From positions 90,789,189 through 90,853,188 of the forward strand of contig OV884009.1 of assembly GCA_930367205.1 (NCBI GenBank): a stretch of 64,000 nucleotides of DNA, in the 5' to 3' direction. Position numbers and translations under genes: made by a program. This document shows, piece after piece, positions 12,055 through 23,454 of this stretch; positions within the stretch are counted from its first letter, which is position 1; every line of letters begins with the position of its first letter. The stretch is from Acanthosoma haemorrhoidale. Its lineage: Eukaryota; Arthropoda; Insecta; Hemiptera; Acanthosomatidae. The notes below the pieces were generated by a model. The model did not search any database and had not been told where the DNA came from. It saw nothing but the letters and a program-made list of their open reading frames with translations.

Positions 12055-12649
12055 TGTTATGATATTTTTAAATGACGATTTTAAATGGTGCTTGTAAATA
12101 ATCTCAGAAAAAACGAGTGTTGAGAAATTTAGTAGCTATCCGTGCTTCATGTTTTTGAAATTGAAAGTCAAGAAGGCATCGGACAGAAGCTAGAAGAGTG
12201 AACGAACCTCCTGAGGGTCGTCAGTCGTCGTTGAGCAGACACTGTTAGAGGAGGTAGCGTACCCAAGCTGGCCCCTCATGGTCCTTTTTTCACTTTTCAC
12301 CAGATGCGACAACAAGACAACTTTACTTTAGCTCAGTATGAAGACAGCAAGACATCTTTACTTTCATTCAGCATGAAGACAAATCAGATCAAGCATAAGT
12401 GATATGAACAACGAAGATACCAACACGGAGAAGCACTGGCCAGTATAATATAAAATTTTAAGTACGTAATTTATTTGTATATCAATTTTTAGCTATTAAA
12501 TGTATGTAAATAAATCAATAGTCCTTTTGCCAAAAGTTTCCTATAATTATTAACAGAACCCTGAGATAAAGTAAAAGTTAAGAATATAAAGTTTTTATAT
12601 AATTAAAATATGATTATTATTAATAAAAATAAGAAAATATTAGAATATT
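12055..12649 (+). mobile_element. 3' LTR of non-autonomous LTR element
   Basis: It starts TGTTATG after GGAGCGGACCCGAA, a modest purine tract, and ends AGAATATT. The flank continues ATATAGTTC, sharing ATAT with the left flank. Near identity to the 5' LTR suggests a fairly recent insertion into the intron between exons 1 and 2 of the TPR-like gene. Confidence 0.85.
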
Positions 12650-14760
12650 ATATAGTTCACTGATGATCGCTAACAAAAAGAAAAAATGTAAGAGTTAATA
12701 CATAGAACATTAACTACCTAATGGTTAAGACAAAATTAAATTGGCTCTCAAAACATTACTTTTTGATATTCCTTTAGTATTACCTCTTTTAATGTTGGAT
12801 TGGAAAAAAAATAGAACTTTAATTATTTTAAATAGCTTCAGAGCTGACTTGAAAAATGTAAGGGTGCACAGAGATGTGGTATGGACTTCCTGTCGTTTCC
12901 AATGTAAATATTAGTTCCAGATTCATATGTATGAAATCAGTAACCATTCAAAACCAATAACTTCATCCCAAGATTGGAAAAATAAGTATTAGCTAAAAAT
13001 AATTAGTACATGCAATAAAAAAACTGAGTAATTAAATCAGCACAATTAAAAGCTTATTGATGCATTTCAAGATTAAGAGTATAAGTAATAGTATAGAATA
13101 TAGTCACAAATGGACAATAAAAAAGCAGGTCTGCCCTCAACCGTCCAAAGAATTAACAAATGTAGTACACACGTACATACAGACCAACAGAAAAAGACAA
13201 TTGCTATATACCAGTTTCAAAGTTAAACTTCTCTCATCCGTTCAGGCCATCAGACTGTTGTGAAATTAATATAAAAGCTAAAACGTTCACACATGTCTGG
13301 ATGTATATATACTATGTTATATAATATATAACAGTATATTAGTAGAGTAGAGCAGGGTGCTCTACCAACTGACAATAGCTTTGCACAGGAGCACTATGTT
13401 TCCTGTATTTTGTCTTAACACCGGTACGAGGTTTCAAAAATACATTAACTACTAATGTCTATAGGCAATCCAGGAAACCGAGAGATTGGATAAAACTAAA
13501 TTGCCATACACTACCAATTTTATTATAGACATTAGTAGATTTTGTTGATGGCATATGCATTGATTATTGAGAGGGTAAAAGAACAATTTGTCCCTAAAGT
13601 CATAAAAAATCTCAACCCAAAAAGTCTGCCACTTGAAGCTATTCTAATTTTAGTCTAAGCTCCATCTCACCCGTCAAACATAGCAAGATTATTACAAATA
13701 TGCTGAACATAAATGCAGCCAAAATAAAAAAAACCTGGCGACTGTTCAAATCCAGGATAATATGCTATACTTGGCTTATATACTTTTAAGAAAGTAGATC
13801 AATTTAAAAGCGGGTTGCAAGTATATTCAGATAACAGTCTCTGCAGAAAATCAATGTTTTTATGGCCTTTATTGCAGTTAAAAGATAATTTATTGATCAG
13901 ATCGAAAAAATTTTGTTGTATTAATCTACTAAGTTCCGAATTCCCTCAATAAAGTGCTGATAGAGAGATACATAGAAACAGAAGTCACAGACCAAAATTT
14001 AGATTGCACAGCAGTATGGCCAAAATAATGCTTCAGAAACTAGAGAAAGGCAGCAAAAGTCTGCGACCATTGGCAGAGGTTGAGCGAGGCGACCACGACC
14101 CTGGGTTATTGAACCAAGGAAGTAAGAAATAACAAAATTTTAATACTATATCAAGTATAGTATCAAATTAAAAACCTCAATGGCCTCATTTATAATATGT
14201 ATTGGGACTAATAATTATAAAAAGTCATTGAAACTGTGAATAAAATATTTTTTGCACTCGTACAGAAACCTTTAATTGTGTTAGGCTTGAAGCTTGACTA
14301 TTAATTTTGATTATTGGTAACTTACACAGACCCCAGAGGGTTACCGGAACTTCCTTGTTTTTTAATCAATTCATCTCAGTAAACTTGTCAAAATATCAAT
14401 TTAGAAGGATTATTTCTAGCAGAATATTTCCATCCTAAATGTTATGGCTGGATTTTACCATTTTTTTTTTCCAGCGAGAGTATATATCCAACAAACCTTA
14501 TGTTTCTAATGAACACTTTAGCTTACATTATCACAATGTTTTTAAATGATGTATATAAACATACAACCACCAAAACACAAGTCTAATGATGATCTAATTC
14601 TCAATAGAAAATGAAGTCTTGTAGAAACCAATAGATCCAGGTTCTGTGTCCCACGCAGTGTTTCTAAGAAGGAAATTTTCTCTTAACTCTTTTAGTCCCC
14701 ACTAGTACATTTAACAACTCAGATTCAAGGCATTCGAAGATTTGAAAAAACATAACTTAC
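12650..14760. other. Intron 1 of TPR-like gene, right part
   Basis: AT-rich. A GC-richer patch at 14030-14110 (GGCAGAGGTTGAGCGAGGCG) resembles retroelement debris but is too short to assign. Confidence 0.35.
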
Positions 14761-15018
14761 CAGTGCACCATTGAAAATTTTCCTATACTGTTTCAGCTTA
14801 AACTGTATTCTCTTTTTCTGCATATAGTTAGCATCTCTAACAGTAACAGAATTATCAAAAACTACGAGTATATCCTTATTGTCATTCTCTCTAACAATCG
14901 TTGAATTAATTTCATAAGAACTTCCTACTGGAGTCAAACTATGGCCAGGAATAAGATTTGATTTCAGCACTATAGTCGAGTAAGATTTTTTTCCTTTGGA
15001 ATTCATATCATAAACAAA
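14761..15018 (-). CDS. Exon 1 (as seen) of TPR-like, SKI3/TTC37-like gene
   Basis: This exon is open throughout its 86 codons and ends in a consensus donor (CTG then GTAAGT). An acceptor-like AAATAG lies at 15019-15024. An ATG at 15006-15004 could be the true start, which would make this the first coding exon. The encoded segment is polar, starts MNSKGKKSYST, contains DILVVFDNSVTV, and ends in a basic helix-like stretch KLKQYRKIFNGAL. It joins exon 2 in phase 0, giving a continuous helix (NGAL then KVVKAYPNYF) that resembles the opening TPR helix pair of SKI3/TTC37. What is seen: open frame, donor, phase match. The family assignment is inference. Confidence 0.5.
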
Positions 15019-15779
15019 CTATTTAAAAGTATCAAAAGATGAATGTGCTTTTAGACAATTATATATTAGACAGAATTATATAGCTACTTATGAAGTATTA
15101 TATTTTTATGTTCTGCATGTCGTGAATAATGTATAGAAATATCAATATTAAACTTCACCACACTGATTTAAGCTGGATAGGGCGGTTATAACATCAAAGA
15201 GGTAATTTTGTAACGTTATAGAGGTACAAAATATTCATTTAACTTAATAAAAGAAGAAAAATATAAGAAACAAATAATACGTATGAGATAAATCCTGAAT
15301 CCGTGAATAAATAGATCTAGAAAAACATTTTAATCCCTAAAGATTGATTTCATAGCTTTAGGTGAGAAATTATATTATAAATAATTCAATTTGAAAAATG
15401 GCAACAATAGGTCGTCATGAATGGCAGGTTACAAATATTATCCTAAGATGTATTTACATTACTATGTAAATTTGCCAGTGTTATGCTTTAGAGTTGAATA
15501 AGGGAAGAAAAAAAACAAATGCTATATCAATCCGATGTCCCAAGTGAGTGTTTAATGTCAAAATGACGAGGAAGAAGAAGCTATAATATGTATATTCGTA
15601 TTGATACTAGGAAGGTCAAATATTTTCTCAATAATTCATTGTCGGAATAAGCAGCCAATTTAAAGCTTTGAATTACGCCAATTGCAAAGCAGATTTACAG
15701 ATTTAAACGCTGTTTAAAACATCGATATGGCAGGGCAAGCGTATCCATTCAAAATCTACAAATTGAACAAGTAAATTTT

Positions 15780-17300
15780 TATAAGAAACGCGAATTTGTT
15801 CTAAATCTTCATGAGCGGAGCTAGGACTAACGAGTGTACTCACTCAAGGTCTGTACCAATATCGCATTGAACGTGAAGCTGTCCATACCAGGTTACAGTG
15901 GGTGCAGCATCTCCTAACACTACAATTTGACCGTATTCAAACCAAAAGGCGGCCAGGCTTTTGAGCTGGAAACTGACTTGTGACTGATTAATGGTGAATG
16001 GACCAGTCAATACAGGTTGGCCTATCACTGTTCAATGGTAATTTCCAAACCAATCTACCCGTTAACGGTTCCTGGTCATTGGGTTGTTGGATCAAGAGTG
16101 ACAATGGTTAGTTTGATGGGTTTAGTAGACGAGCTATTTCCATATTGTCATTTAGTTGGATCAGCCGTGAATGAGCGGGCGTGAATGTTTAATGTGAATG
16201 CACGTATAGAGAAATGTGTGGAGAAATACTCCGACTTACGTGTTCTGCTGTTGGCATCTAGTTTAAAGTGGAAACTGCCGAACTTAGCGCTTCCACTGTG
16301 ATCCACTCCCATGCTGAACTATTGATTCCATTGTTCAGCCGGGCATGGTCGAATGACAGATCATCAGGACACACATCCTCCATAACCATAAATTATATAC
16401 TTGGCTTTGTAATACAAATAAGCGCATTTTTCCAGGATAGTAAGAAAATTACGTGTAAAATACGGAATAGCAGAGGAGAAAAATAGAAACATGGAAAAGA
16501 ACCAGGTTAGCACCCTTGAATCAAGGCTGGTGAAAACCCCAGTGATAAACATAAGCCTTGGGCCAAGACTGTCGCAAGAATATACCGACGTAGTGCAACG
16601 AAAGGGAGATGCAGAGAAGAGACAACTCCACGTATAATTCGTTTGTCGGTTGGTCCAGGACAATCTGATCCACCTTGGTAAAACTAAGAGTGATTTCTTC
16701 ACACAACATTTTGGTAGAATACCAATACAAGCATACATTTGAGCAAAGATTTGTCGCCGAAGACATCCGTACAGGTGGGTGAAACCGGTGAGGTCAAGTT
16801 CTTGTGATTTGGCGGAAGCCACGTCAAACGTTGATGGTCTAAAGGATTTGCACACATATTCAATAATAAAACGGAAGACCTTGAGATCTTCATCTGACAG
16901 CCGCGTTTCATTCACCAAGATCTTCAATCGTGTTTACCCACTAATCCAGTGATCACCATATGATGGACCGCAGTCCGCATCCGGACAGTAGACAAGTTTT
17001 GTACCGGCCCCGAAAAAAATAGTGAAAAGCGGAAATAATAATGGTTAAGTGGACAACGTTTACCATACAGGTGGCGATCCCGGGGGGTAACGTTTCCCCT
17101 GATAGGAAGTAACACCCGAAAAATACCGTAATACCGAAATTCATAGTTTATGTTCAAACCACATAACATTTGAACAAATCATGAACTGATGATGAACTGA
17201 AAGGAGACGCTCAGTGAGCTCCGTTCTCCCACCCAACACAAGTTTCTCTACCTGTCCTTTCACCCCCTCTCCCAAAGTTGTCGTGGTTTTCGTCTGTTGG
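15780..17300 (-). other. GC-richer, frame-broken coding-like tract, unassigned
   Basis: Several overlapping minus-strand open pieces lie here: 16927-16364 (KVFRFIIEYVCKSF near its start), 17169-16924, 16766-16521 and 16028-15840 (LAAFWFEYGQIVVLGDA then VTWYGQLHVQC). None starts at a convincing ATG, and frames shift between them. The last piece ends in GA then GTGAGT, a perfect donor, but its phase does not fit exon 1 of the TPR-like gene. The final beta-strand-like block loosely resembles the end of a jelly-roll capsid, so an old viral insertion is possible. A decayed host or transposon gene is equally possible. Confidence 0.3.
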
Positions 17301-17519
17301 TCCTTGATATCAATATTAGTCCGTCTTTGTGCTGATGATCTTTGTTTATTTTTATGTCATAATTTATTTACGTTAACATTTAATTAATAACAATTACTAC
17401 GAGGATGAAAATTATTATTAATTATATAAAAAAGAAGCATTCTAATAAACAATCAGAATTCTTGATTTTCTTTATCTTACATTTTTTTCTATTCCCATTT
17501 CTTTCCCCCCTCCTATTGT

Positions 17520-17830
17520 AATGAAGTGTAACAAGGTGTTTAATTTCATTCAGGACTTCTATTGGTGTGAACGACTTCGGTTGATTAAAATGTTTTAGAG
17601 GTATGTCTAGTGTCGTTTGAACAAACTGGTCATGCTGTTGGTTTGTAAGGTGTTGATGAGGGGTGAATATTACAGTCACGGGATCTGCAAAGCGTTCAGA
17701 TTTTTGGTCACCTGTTATGTTGCAAGTAGTGTACGAAAATACCCTAACTGAGACACCGTGTGACACCTCAACAATCTGCGGGTTGACATCCACAGATAAC
17801 CATCTTCAGAGGATAAGGAAGATAAGTAGT
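17520..17830 (-). pseudogene. Jockey-type ORF2 remnant, endonuclease-RT linker
   Basis: In one minus frame MSTRRLLRCHTVSQLG matches the 'LWkatr.lkrp' linker. After a frameshift, PVTVIFTPHQHLTNQQ and SFTPIEVLNEIKHL match the 'FA.hla.vFtP' and 'ftp.EV...Ik.Lk' elements that precede the RT domain in Jockey-clade elements. The sequence breaks off at about 17520, before the RT palm. Minus-strand orientation agrees with the ORF1 zinc-knuckle piece at 19100-19237. Confidence 0.55.
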
Positions 17831-19099
17831 TTTCATACGTTTGTTCTTTATATTTTCTAATTTGTGTTTTAAGTGTATTGTATAGATAGTTGTAGGCCCG
17901 CTTGTCTTCTTGGAGTTGTGTTTGGCGTCAAAGTTTCTTCGCTTTTCGTTTATAGGATATTTATGTGATAGTAGATGGGGTTTTTATTTTTTTTGGCTGG
18001 AAGGATATCAGTTGGTTTATATGTTGTCTTTTGACTTGCTTAGTTAGGCACTCTGTTCCATCTTTAAGCTCAGTGTGCGTCTTCAGGAAAAAAAAAGGTG
18101 TGCTTAATCTCGTGTCTAGTAACTCCTCAAAATGTTTCCCGGCGTACCAATCCAGGGGTGAGAGAGCATTTCCGTCCTGAGACCAAAGGTACTTCATTTA
18201 AGGTTAGGTACAGTTATATGTGTTCGATCCGAACATGGGATCAACTGTGAAGAATAAAATTAATATTAAGGAGTGGAGGTTGGCTAGAGGAAGGTTAGCC
18301 AGGGAAAACTGTCGTAAACGGAAGCGATCGCAGACATGTTATATGTAATGGGTCTTTTGTGATGGTCCAAAAAGATAGATTGGGGTGACAAGAAACAACT
18401 TTTTAGTGAACATTTCAAAGTTAGGGTGGTCCTGAACGGTGTTCGGGGTCACATTCCGACCTCTCCCTAAGCAGGGTTGAATAGAGCCAGATAGTCATAT
18501 TCCTTAATGCATATGGGTCATAAAGAAATGCATCCTCATTTCTGAAGAGGGAGTGGCTCTTGGCCCTGAGTGAAGAGACAACATATAAGCATCTGAGGAC
18601 GCAGACAAAGACTTCTTCGTTTTGGGACTATGTTCCAGGGCGGACCTGTATTCTTTCTGTGACAAGGCCTAGGTCCGAGACCGAGGACTGGTCTCGGGGG
18701 GGCCTCTGAGATGCTGAGGTCTCGATCTGGACCTATCATCTTTTCAAGCCATCGCTGTATTAAGTAAGAAATAGTTTTCTTTGTAGCTAGTAAGACCTAT
18801 CTAATCATTTTCATCATTCATACTCATATTCAATTTAATCATATTTTAGTAAAATACATTGTATATAAATTTCCATTTTATGTAATTGAATCTCTGCCAT
18901 TTGATCATCATGCTAATTTATTAAAGTAAATTACTTTGGGTTTAGATTCCATTTGGGGAACTAGAACACTAATTTTTTAGAAAAGTATAATTTAGTATAA
19001 CTTCACGCTATTGCAATAAGCTTGGAATTATCTGTTTATTTAAATAAAAAAAAGCCAGTTCGTTAAACATAGCAGTTCACTGAAGAGTGGGCGTTGATA

Positions 19100-19237
19100 A
19101 ATGACGGCTTTTCTCACTCCTTGGAATTCTTTGTGGACTTTGCAGCCCCTGTAGTTAGCAGGATGTGAGTCACCGCAGCTCGGGAAGGTTGCCGGAATAT
19201 CCTTTGTTTTGACACAGGGCTGATATGTGGTTTTCAC
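19100..19237 (-). pseudogene. Jockey-type ORF1 (Gag-like) zinc-knuckle remnant
   Basis: The minus frame gives CGDSHPANYRGCKVHKEFQG, the last CCHC knuckle of Jockey/I-type ORF1, whose usual form is 'C..CGg.HpAnYrGCp.yke'. The first Cys pair is altered. About 1.3 kb separates it from the ORF2 linker on the same strand, with no clear endonuclease between, so the element is heavily decayed. Confidence 0.6.
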
Positions 19238-20693
19238 CGCAACGAATACACCGGTATTGGTAGTGGCAGTATGTATATGCCCTCGAGCTTGGCTGATGGA
19301 TCGCTTTCAACGAGCCTCTTCAATTTTCCTTGAATGATAAGATATTCGATTTATATCGAATTGTCGTTGTAAGTGTAGTGCTACGTTCTCAAAAACTATG
19401 TTTATTGTTTGACAAAGCTCCGGATATAGTTCTGACTTTTTAGCCCTTCGATGATTTCCACTTTGCGAGTGGAGTAATATAGTTTTTTGATGACCAAGCG
19501 TCGCACTCTTTCGTTCAGATACGTGTCAAAATCAGTCTTTACGTTTTTGGGATAATTTACTATGTTCATGTATGTTGCTGGAGTCTTTGGATATATAATG
19601 ACATTTTTAATCTTTGATTACAAATCGTACGTTGTTGCCTCAACGTGATCCAAAATGCAATACAATTTGATATCCTACCACTGCACGGCTTGCTTCTCTT
19701 CAACAACGTGAGATACTTGAGAGATTCTTCGCAGTGCTGGAGGACATCAAAAAGATTATTTCAACTTGTGACCAAAAAGTAGCAAGTGAGCATTTAGGCT
19801 TCCTTTTGTTGTTGAAAACGTGACAAACATCGCATCGTTGATTGACCTATTCAGGTGCCTAGAATTTATTCAACCTGAAACTATAAGGCAAAGGTAAACT
19901 TGTCTCAAAAGGAAAAAGTTGTAGAGGCCACATTGATTCGTTGAGTGCTAAGATCAACAATATGGAGAAACCATGTTTACATTAGGTCTTTTTGATAAAC
20001 GTTCAATTTCAACCAGACTACCATAACTTACCGTAACTTCTTTCAATGATCCCGGATAAGACAAATTTACACGCCTGCTTTAACTTTAGGAGCCTAAAGT
20101 CAGTGTGTGATAGTAAGGAGGGATTGACAAAACCCATTTCAACGATTTTTTGAAAAACTTAAATCTGAACTTCAAAAAACATTTAAAGGCTATGAAAAAA
20201 AAAAAAATTGAGAACGTTGTGCAGATGATCAAGATTTTTTCACATATGGTTGAAGGTTTATGAACCAGTGAAGCAATAGATGTTTTTATGAGTAACAAAG
20301 CTACCTAATAGTTGGAAATAATCAAATCAGGCCTTAAAAAAGTTTACATGTGAAATAATTTAATGATTTTTTATGCACCAAGAAGATGTTACATGGAGTT
20401 TCATTTAACCTAAAATAATTAAAGAAATATAAATTTAACAAAACTATAGTTTATTAAAAAGTTAGTTGAAGAAAAAGATTTATGTGTACCATATATGTGA
20501 AACAGTAATTAAATAATACGTAAACTGTAGAAAAATAACACAATTTCTTAAAAAGCAAGAATATGTTTAATGGATGATAATTAATGTGATTGTATTATAT
20601 TATACAACGAATTGGACTTATTGACTAAATACAGTGCTATAGATCTATTCATAATCCACTGGCTGTTTTCTCAGTTTAATATAAATTTTAATG

Positions 20694-20836
20694 TTAGTCA
20701 ATTTCCAGGCGCCGAAACGTTCCTTGGGTTCCATAGGTACCATAGCTATCAGGAAGGCGTTTTGTTTCATCAGCAATTAGTGTTGATGTTTTTGCAAACC
20801 AATCCCTCCTTTCTTCAAGCATGTTAGTCCAATAAG
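20694..20836 (-). CDS. CRAL-TRIO protein gene, last exon F with stop
   Basis: The acceptor TTTCTCCTTATAG precedes 20836. Two bases complete Thr with exon E, and the frame ends in TAA at 20696-20694. Encoded residues include YWTNMLEERRDWFAKTSTLI, DETKRLPDSYGT and the terminal TQGTFRRLEID. That ending corresponds to the 'fG.eGsFrkLeiD' C-terminus common in arthropod CRAL-TRIO proteins. Exons A to F total 928 nt and about 308 residues, the usual size for this family, with every junction in phase. Confidence 0.88.
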
Positions 20837-21439
20837 CTATAAGGAGAAATAAACTATTAAGCAAATTTAAACAATAAACACATGCAAATAGTATAGGTAA
20901 ATCTAATTTGTATCTTGAAGGCATTAACATTGCTGGAGCCATTGGTCCTCCCTATTATAAGGGCTTAGAATGGGTCTTACCATGCCATCCCATTAATGTT
21001 TATGGCAAGGTTTCATAATACCAAAGAATATTATGGGTGTTAATTATCTCTTTTATCCATAATTCATAAAACCACATGCTTCTTTGTGTAGACATAAAAC
21101 ACAAATAGAAGAAAAGTTGTATATGTATCAAAAGTTTTAGAAAAAAATATAGTGGCTTAAAAATCAACGAGCGGTGGATGAGACAGGCCACAATTTTACG
21201 AAGCTTACCTGAAGAAAAATTCATATTGAAGTGTGATGTATCATACAATTAAGTTATTTGAAAATATAAAATTTCCTTTTGAATGATACTTCCAAAAAAC
21301 AAAAGATTTTTTTGATGAAGGAGACGCAGTAATATAATTAGTACTAATTATAAAAAAGGATTTATCATTGTCTGTAACATTGTAATTCATTAGATTATAT
21401 ACTGCAAATTATTTTCATTTACATTATTACTTGAAAACC

Positions 21440-21462
21440 TCTACAACACACACACACACACA
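21440..21462 (+). repeat. (AC)n microsatellite
   Basis: A short CA run after CTCTACAA, in the intron between exons E and F of the CRAL-TRIO gene. Confidence 0.85.
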
Positions 21463-21815
21463 AATGATTTAGCTCTAGCACTGTCACACAACAATGTATA
21501 TATTATGGCCATTAAATAATTTTGGAATAGCAGTTTAAAAATTTAAAAGTTATTGAAATTATTGAGACGTTTGATTTGGCTTCACTCTGTATCATCAATG
21601 AAATTATGCTGTTAGTAACCAATTATTTATAGTAAATTTTATTTTAATCGATAATTGTTTAAGGTGTTTTTTTTTTATGCATTTGTTATTGTCTGTAGCA
21701 CTATTGGGGTATCTATCTAGTACATGTTTCTTGAAAAATGGTGACTCTTAATACCAAAATGTGGATGCAAACACGACACCAATGATAGTTTTATTGACTT
21801 TATCATTATGCTTAT

Positions 21816-22638
21816 TGTTGTGTCCACCTCTTAATTACGAATGAAGAAGTTCGCCTCTTCTCGGACCCGAAAATATCTATATATGTTTCCATATGTTTAT
21901 AATAAAAGATTATGACGTCAGTCGTAGAGGGGGAGAAGCTATAGGGGGAAACAGCCGCAGGTGGGGAGCCATCTCCATCACGGCTGGCCTGCCTATATAA
22001 TCCAAGTGCCTAAGGGTGGAAAATAGAAAGAATCAAACCGGTACCTAAAACACTTCTCTCTCTCTGCACTGGCGCCCTCTGCTCTACTTAAACCATGGTC
22101 TTCTCATTCAACTATCTCTGCATCTCTCCCTCCTAACCTCGATATAATGTTTTAGTCCGGCGTTGTCAGACCCCACACCTTCCTAGTAGGAATCTCTGCC
22201 TTCGTCTCGCTAAAACTAGCACCGGTAGGACGACGGTTGCCGTGGCCCTGCAAACTTTACCTAGTAGCGTCTCCCACGGCAATCCATTCTGCTTCTCTCC
22301 GGTTCACACTCGCCTTTGGCATCCGGACGGTTTTCGCCTACCCTTAGACACCGAGTGTGAATTCGTGGTCATTCCAAGACCACATAAACTACATATAAAC
22401 CTACCCTGTCCCTCTTCTCCTGAACGTAGTGCTTTGTCGGGGCACACCTTCTAAGATCTTATGGAGTCAAATCAAAACGAATTAGGCTGCCCGCCGACTA
22501 TGCCGGCAACCAGGGTGAAAGACCAGAGGTCAACCAGCTCTATCTCTTTCTTGGCACTCGCCGGACGGTGGCTAGAGGTTGTAGCGACCTTAGCTCGAGG
22601 CGGGCGTCTCCTCCCACCTTGGAGATATTCGACAATCA
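21816..22638 (+). mobile_element. Ty3-type 5' LTR (CsRn1-like)
   Basis: The LTR is inferred from similarity to 23191-23454 and to the inverted copy at 27838-28330. It contains CTGCCTATATAATCC at 21990-22004, a TATA box with shared flanks in the inverted copy. The left end is uncertain; TGTTGTGTCC at 21816 is a plausible start. The short open frame from 22461 (MESNQNELGCPPT) is in the LTR and is shared with the second copy, so it probably reflects LTR conservation and not a gene. Confidence 0.6.
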
Positions 22639-22653
22639 TGACCCCGACGTGAT
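22639..22653 (+). promoter_or_regulatory. Primer binding site matching tRNA-Trp
   Basis: TGACCCCGACGTGAT directly follows the LTR end GACAATCA. It is the reverse complement of the 3' acceptor/T-arm of animal tRNA-Trp (ATCACGTCGGGGTCA), lacking only the TGG that would pair with CCA. tRNA-Trp priming is known for the CsRn1 clade of Ty3-type elements. Confidence 0.6.
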
Positions 22654-22869
22654 CTGAAGAGTGTAACAGAATCCATACCAGCACACAGAAATAAATAAAA
22701 ATCAGCGCCATGGTTTAAGTATAGAAGCAGGTCCAGTGCAGTGAAGAGTAGCACTTTTCCCTGAGAGTTACTGATCAAGTAAATAGCCGACAAGTATTTT
22801 AAAAAAAAAATCCGAGTAAGCATAATCTCAACCACCTCTCGAAGCAAGACAACCGGTGACTCCTCAAGA

Positions 22870-23190
22870 ACAATTCGCCAACGCAGGAAGAGTCAATACA
22901 TCCACTTGGACTTCATGGGACCGTTGCCACCGCCTAAGAGGATGCGATACGAAATAACTAAGATCGACCGAACTTTAGATGGCTAGAGCCGTCGAACCTC
23001 GGCGACGTAGAAGCTACAACCGTAGCTATCGCATTCTAAAAATGGCTAGTTAACAACCTTAAAACAACTATTCGGAGTGCCTCGAGTTCATCCACTAGCT
23101 TGGACCTGCCCCGGAAGCCTGCTAATCGACTACGACAGGACACACGGAACCTCGGGGGAACTACTCACTGCATAGAGACGACCAATTCGA
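22870..23190 (+). pseudogene. Ty3-type integrase core remnant
   Basis: YIHLDFMGPLPPPKRMRY at about 22894 and EITKIDRTLDG match the integrase start 'iHiDlvGPLP.s.g..ylltiiDrftrw', with the first catalytic Asp kept. LFGVPRVHPL near 23068 matches '.fGvP..i.tDrG.qF' with the second Asp lost. Two stops and several lost residues make it dead. It lies directly between the two LTR segments, so it is all that is left of pol. Confidence 0.7.
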
Positions 23191-23454
23191 GGTCATTCCA
23201 AGACCACATAAGCTACCTATATGTTCCTCTTCTCCTGAACATAGTGCTTTGTCGGGGCACACCTTCTAAGATTTTATGGAGTCAGATCAAAACGAATTAG
23301 GCTGCCCGCCGACTAGGCTGGCAGCCAGGGTAAAAGACCACAGGTCCACCAGCTCTATTTCTTTCTTGGCGCTCGCCGGACGGCGGCTAGAGGTTGTAGC
23401 GATCCTAGCCCGCGGTGGGCGTCTCCTCCCACCTTGGGGATATTCGACAATCAT
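23191..23454 (+). mobile_element. Ty3-type 3' LTR, 5'-truncated
   Basis: It repeats 22368-22638 with about one difference in ten to fifteen bases, from GGTCATTCCAAGACCACATA to CGACAATCATGACCC. The U3 end is missing. The flank turns sharply AT-rich at 23460. Confidence 0.7.

Noticed and set aside
15840..16028. Open minus frame ending in a perfect GTGAGT donor, as a first exon of the TPR-like gene
   Set aside because: It leaves two bases, while exon 1 at 15018 needs phase 0 or a start. Joining them gives an immediate stop. It also has no ATG.
22461..22652. 63-codon frame MESNQNELG..., with a close copy at 23276, as a conserved small protein
   Set aside because: Both lie in the two LTR copies of one element, so their similarity is explained by LTR identity.
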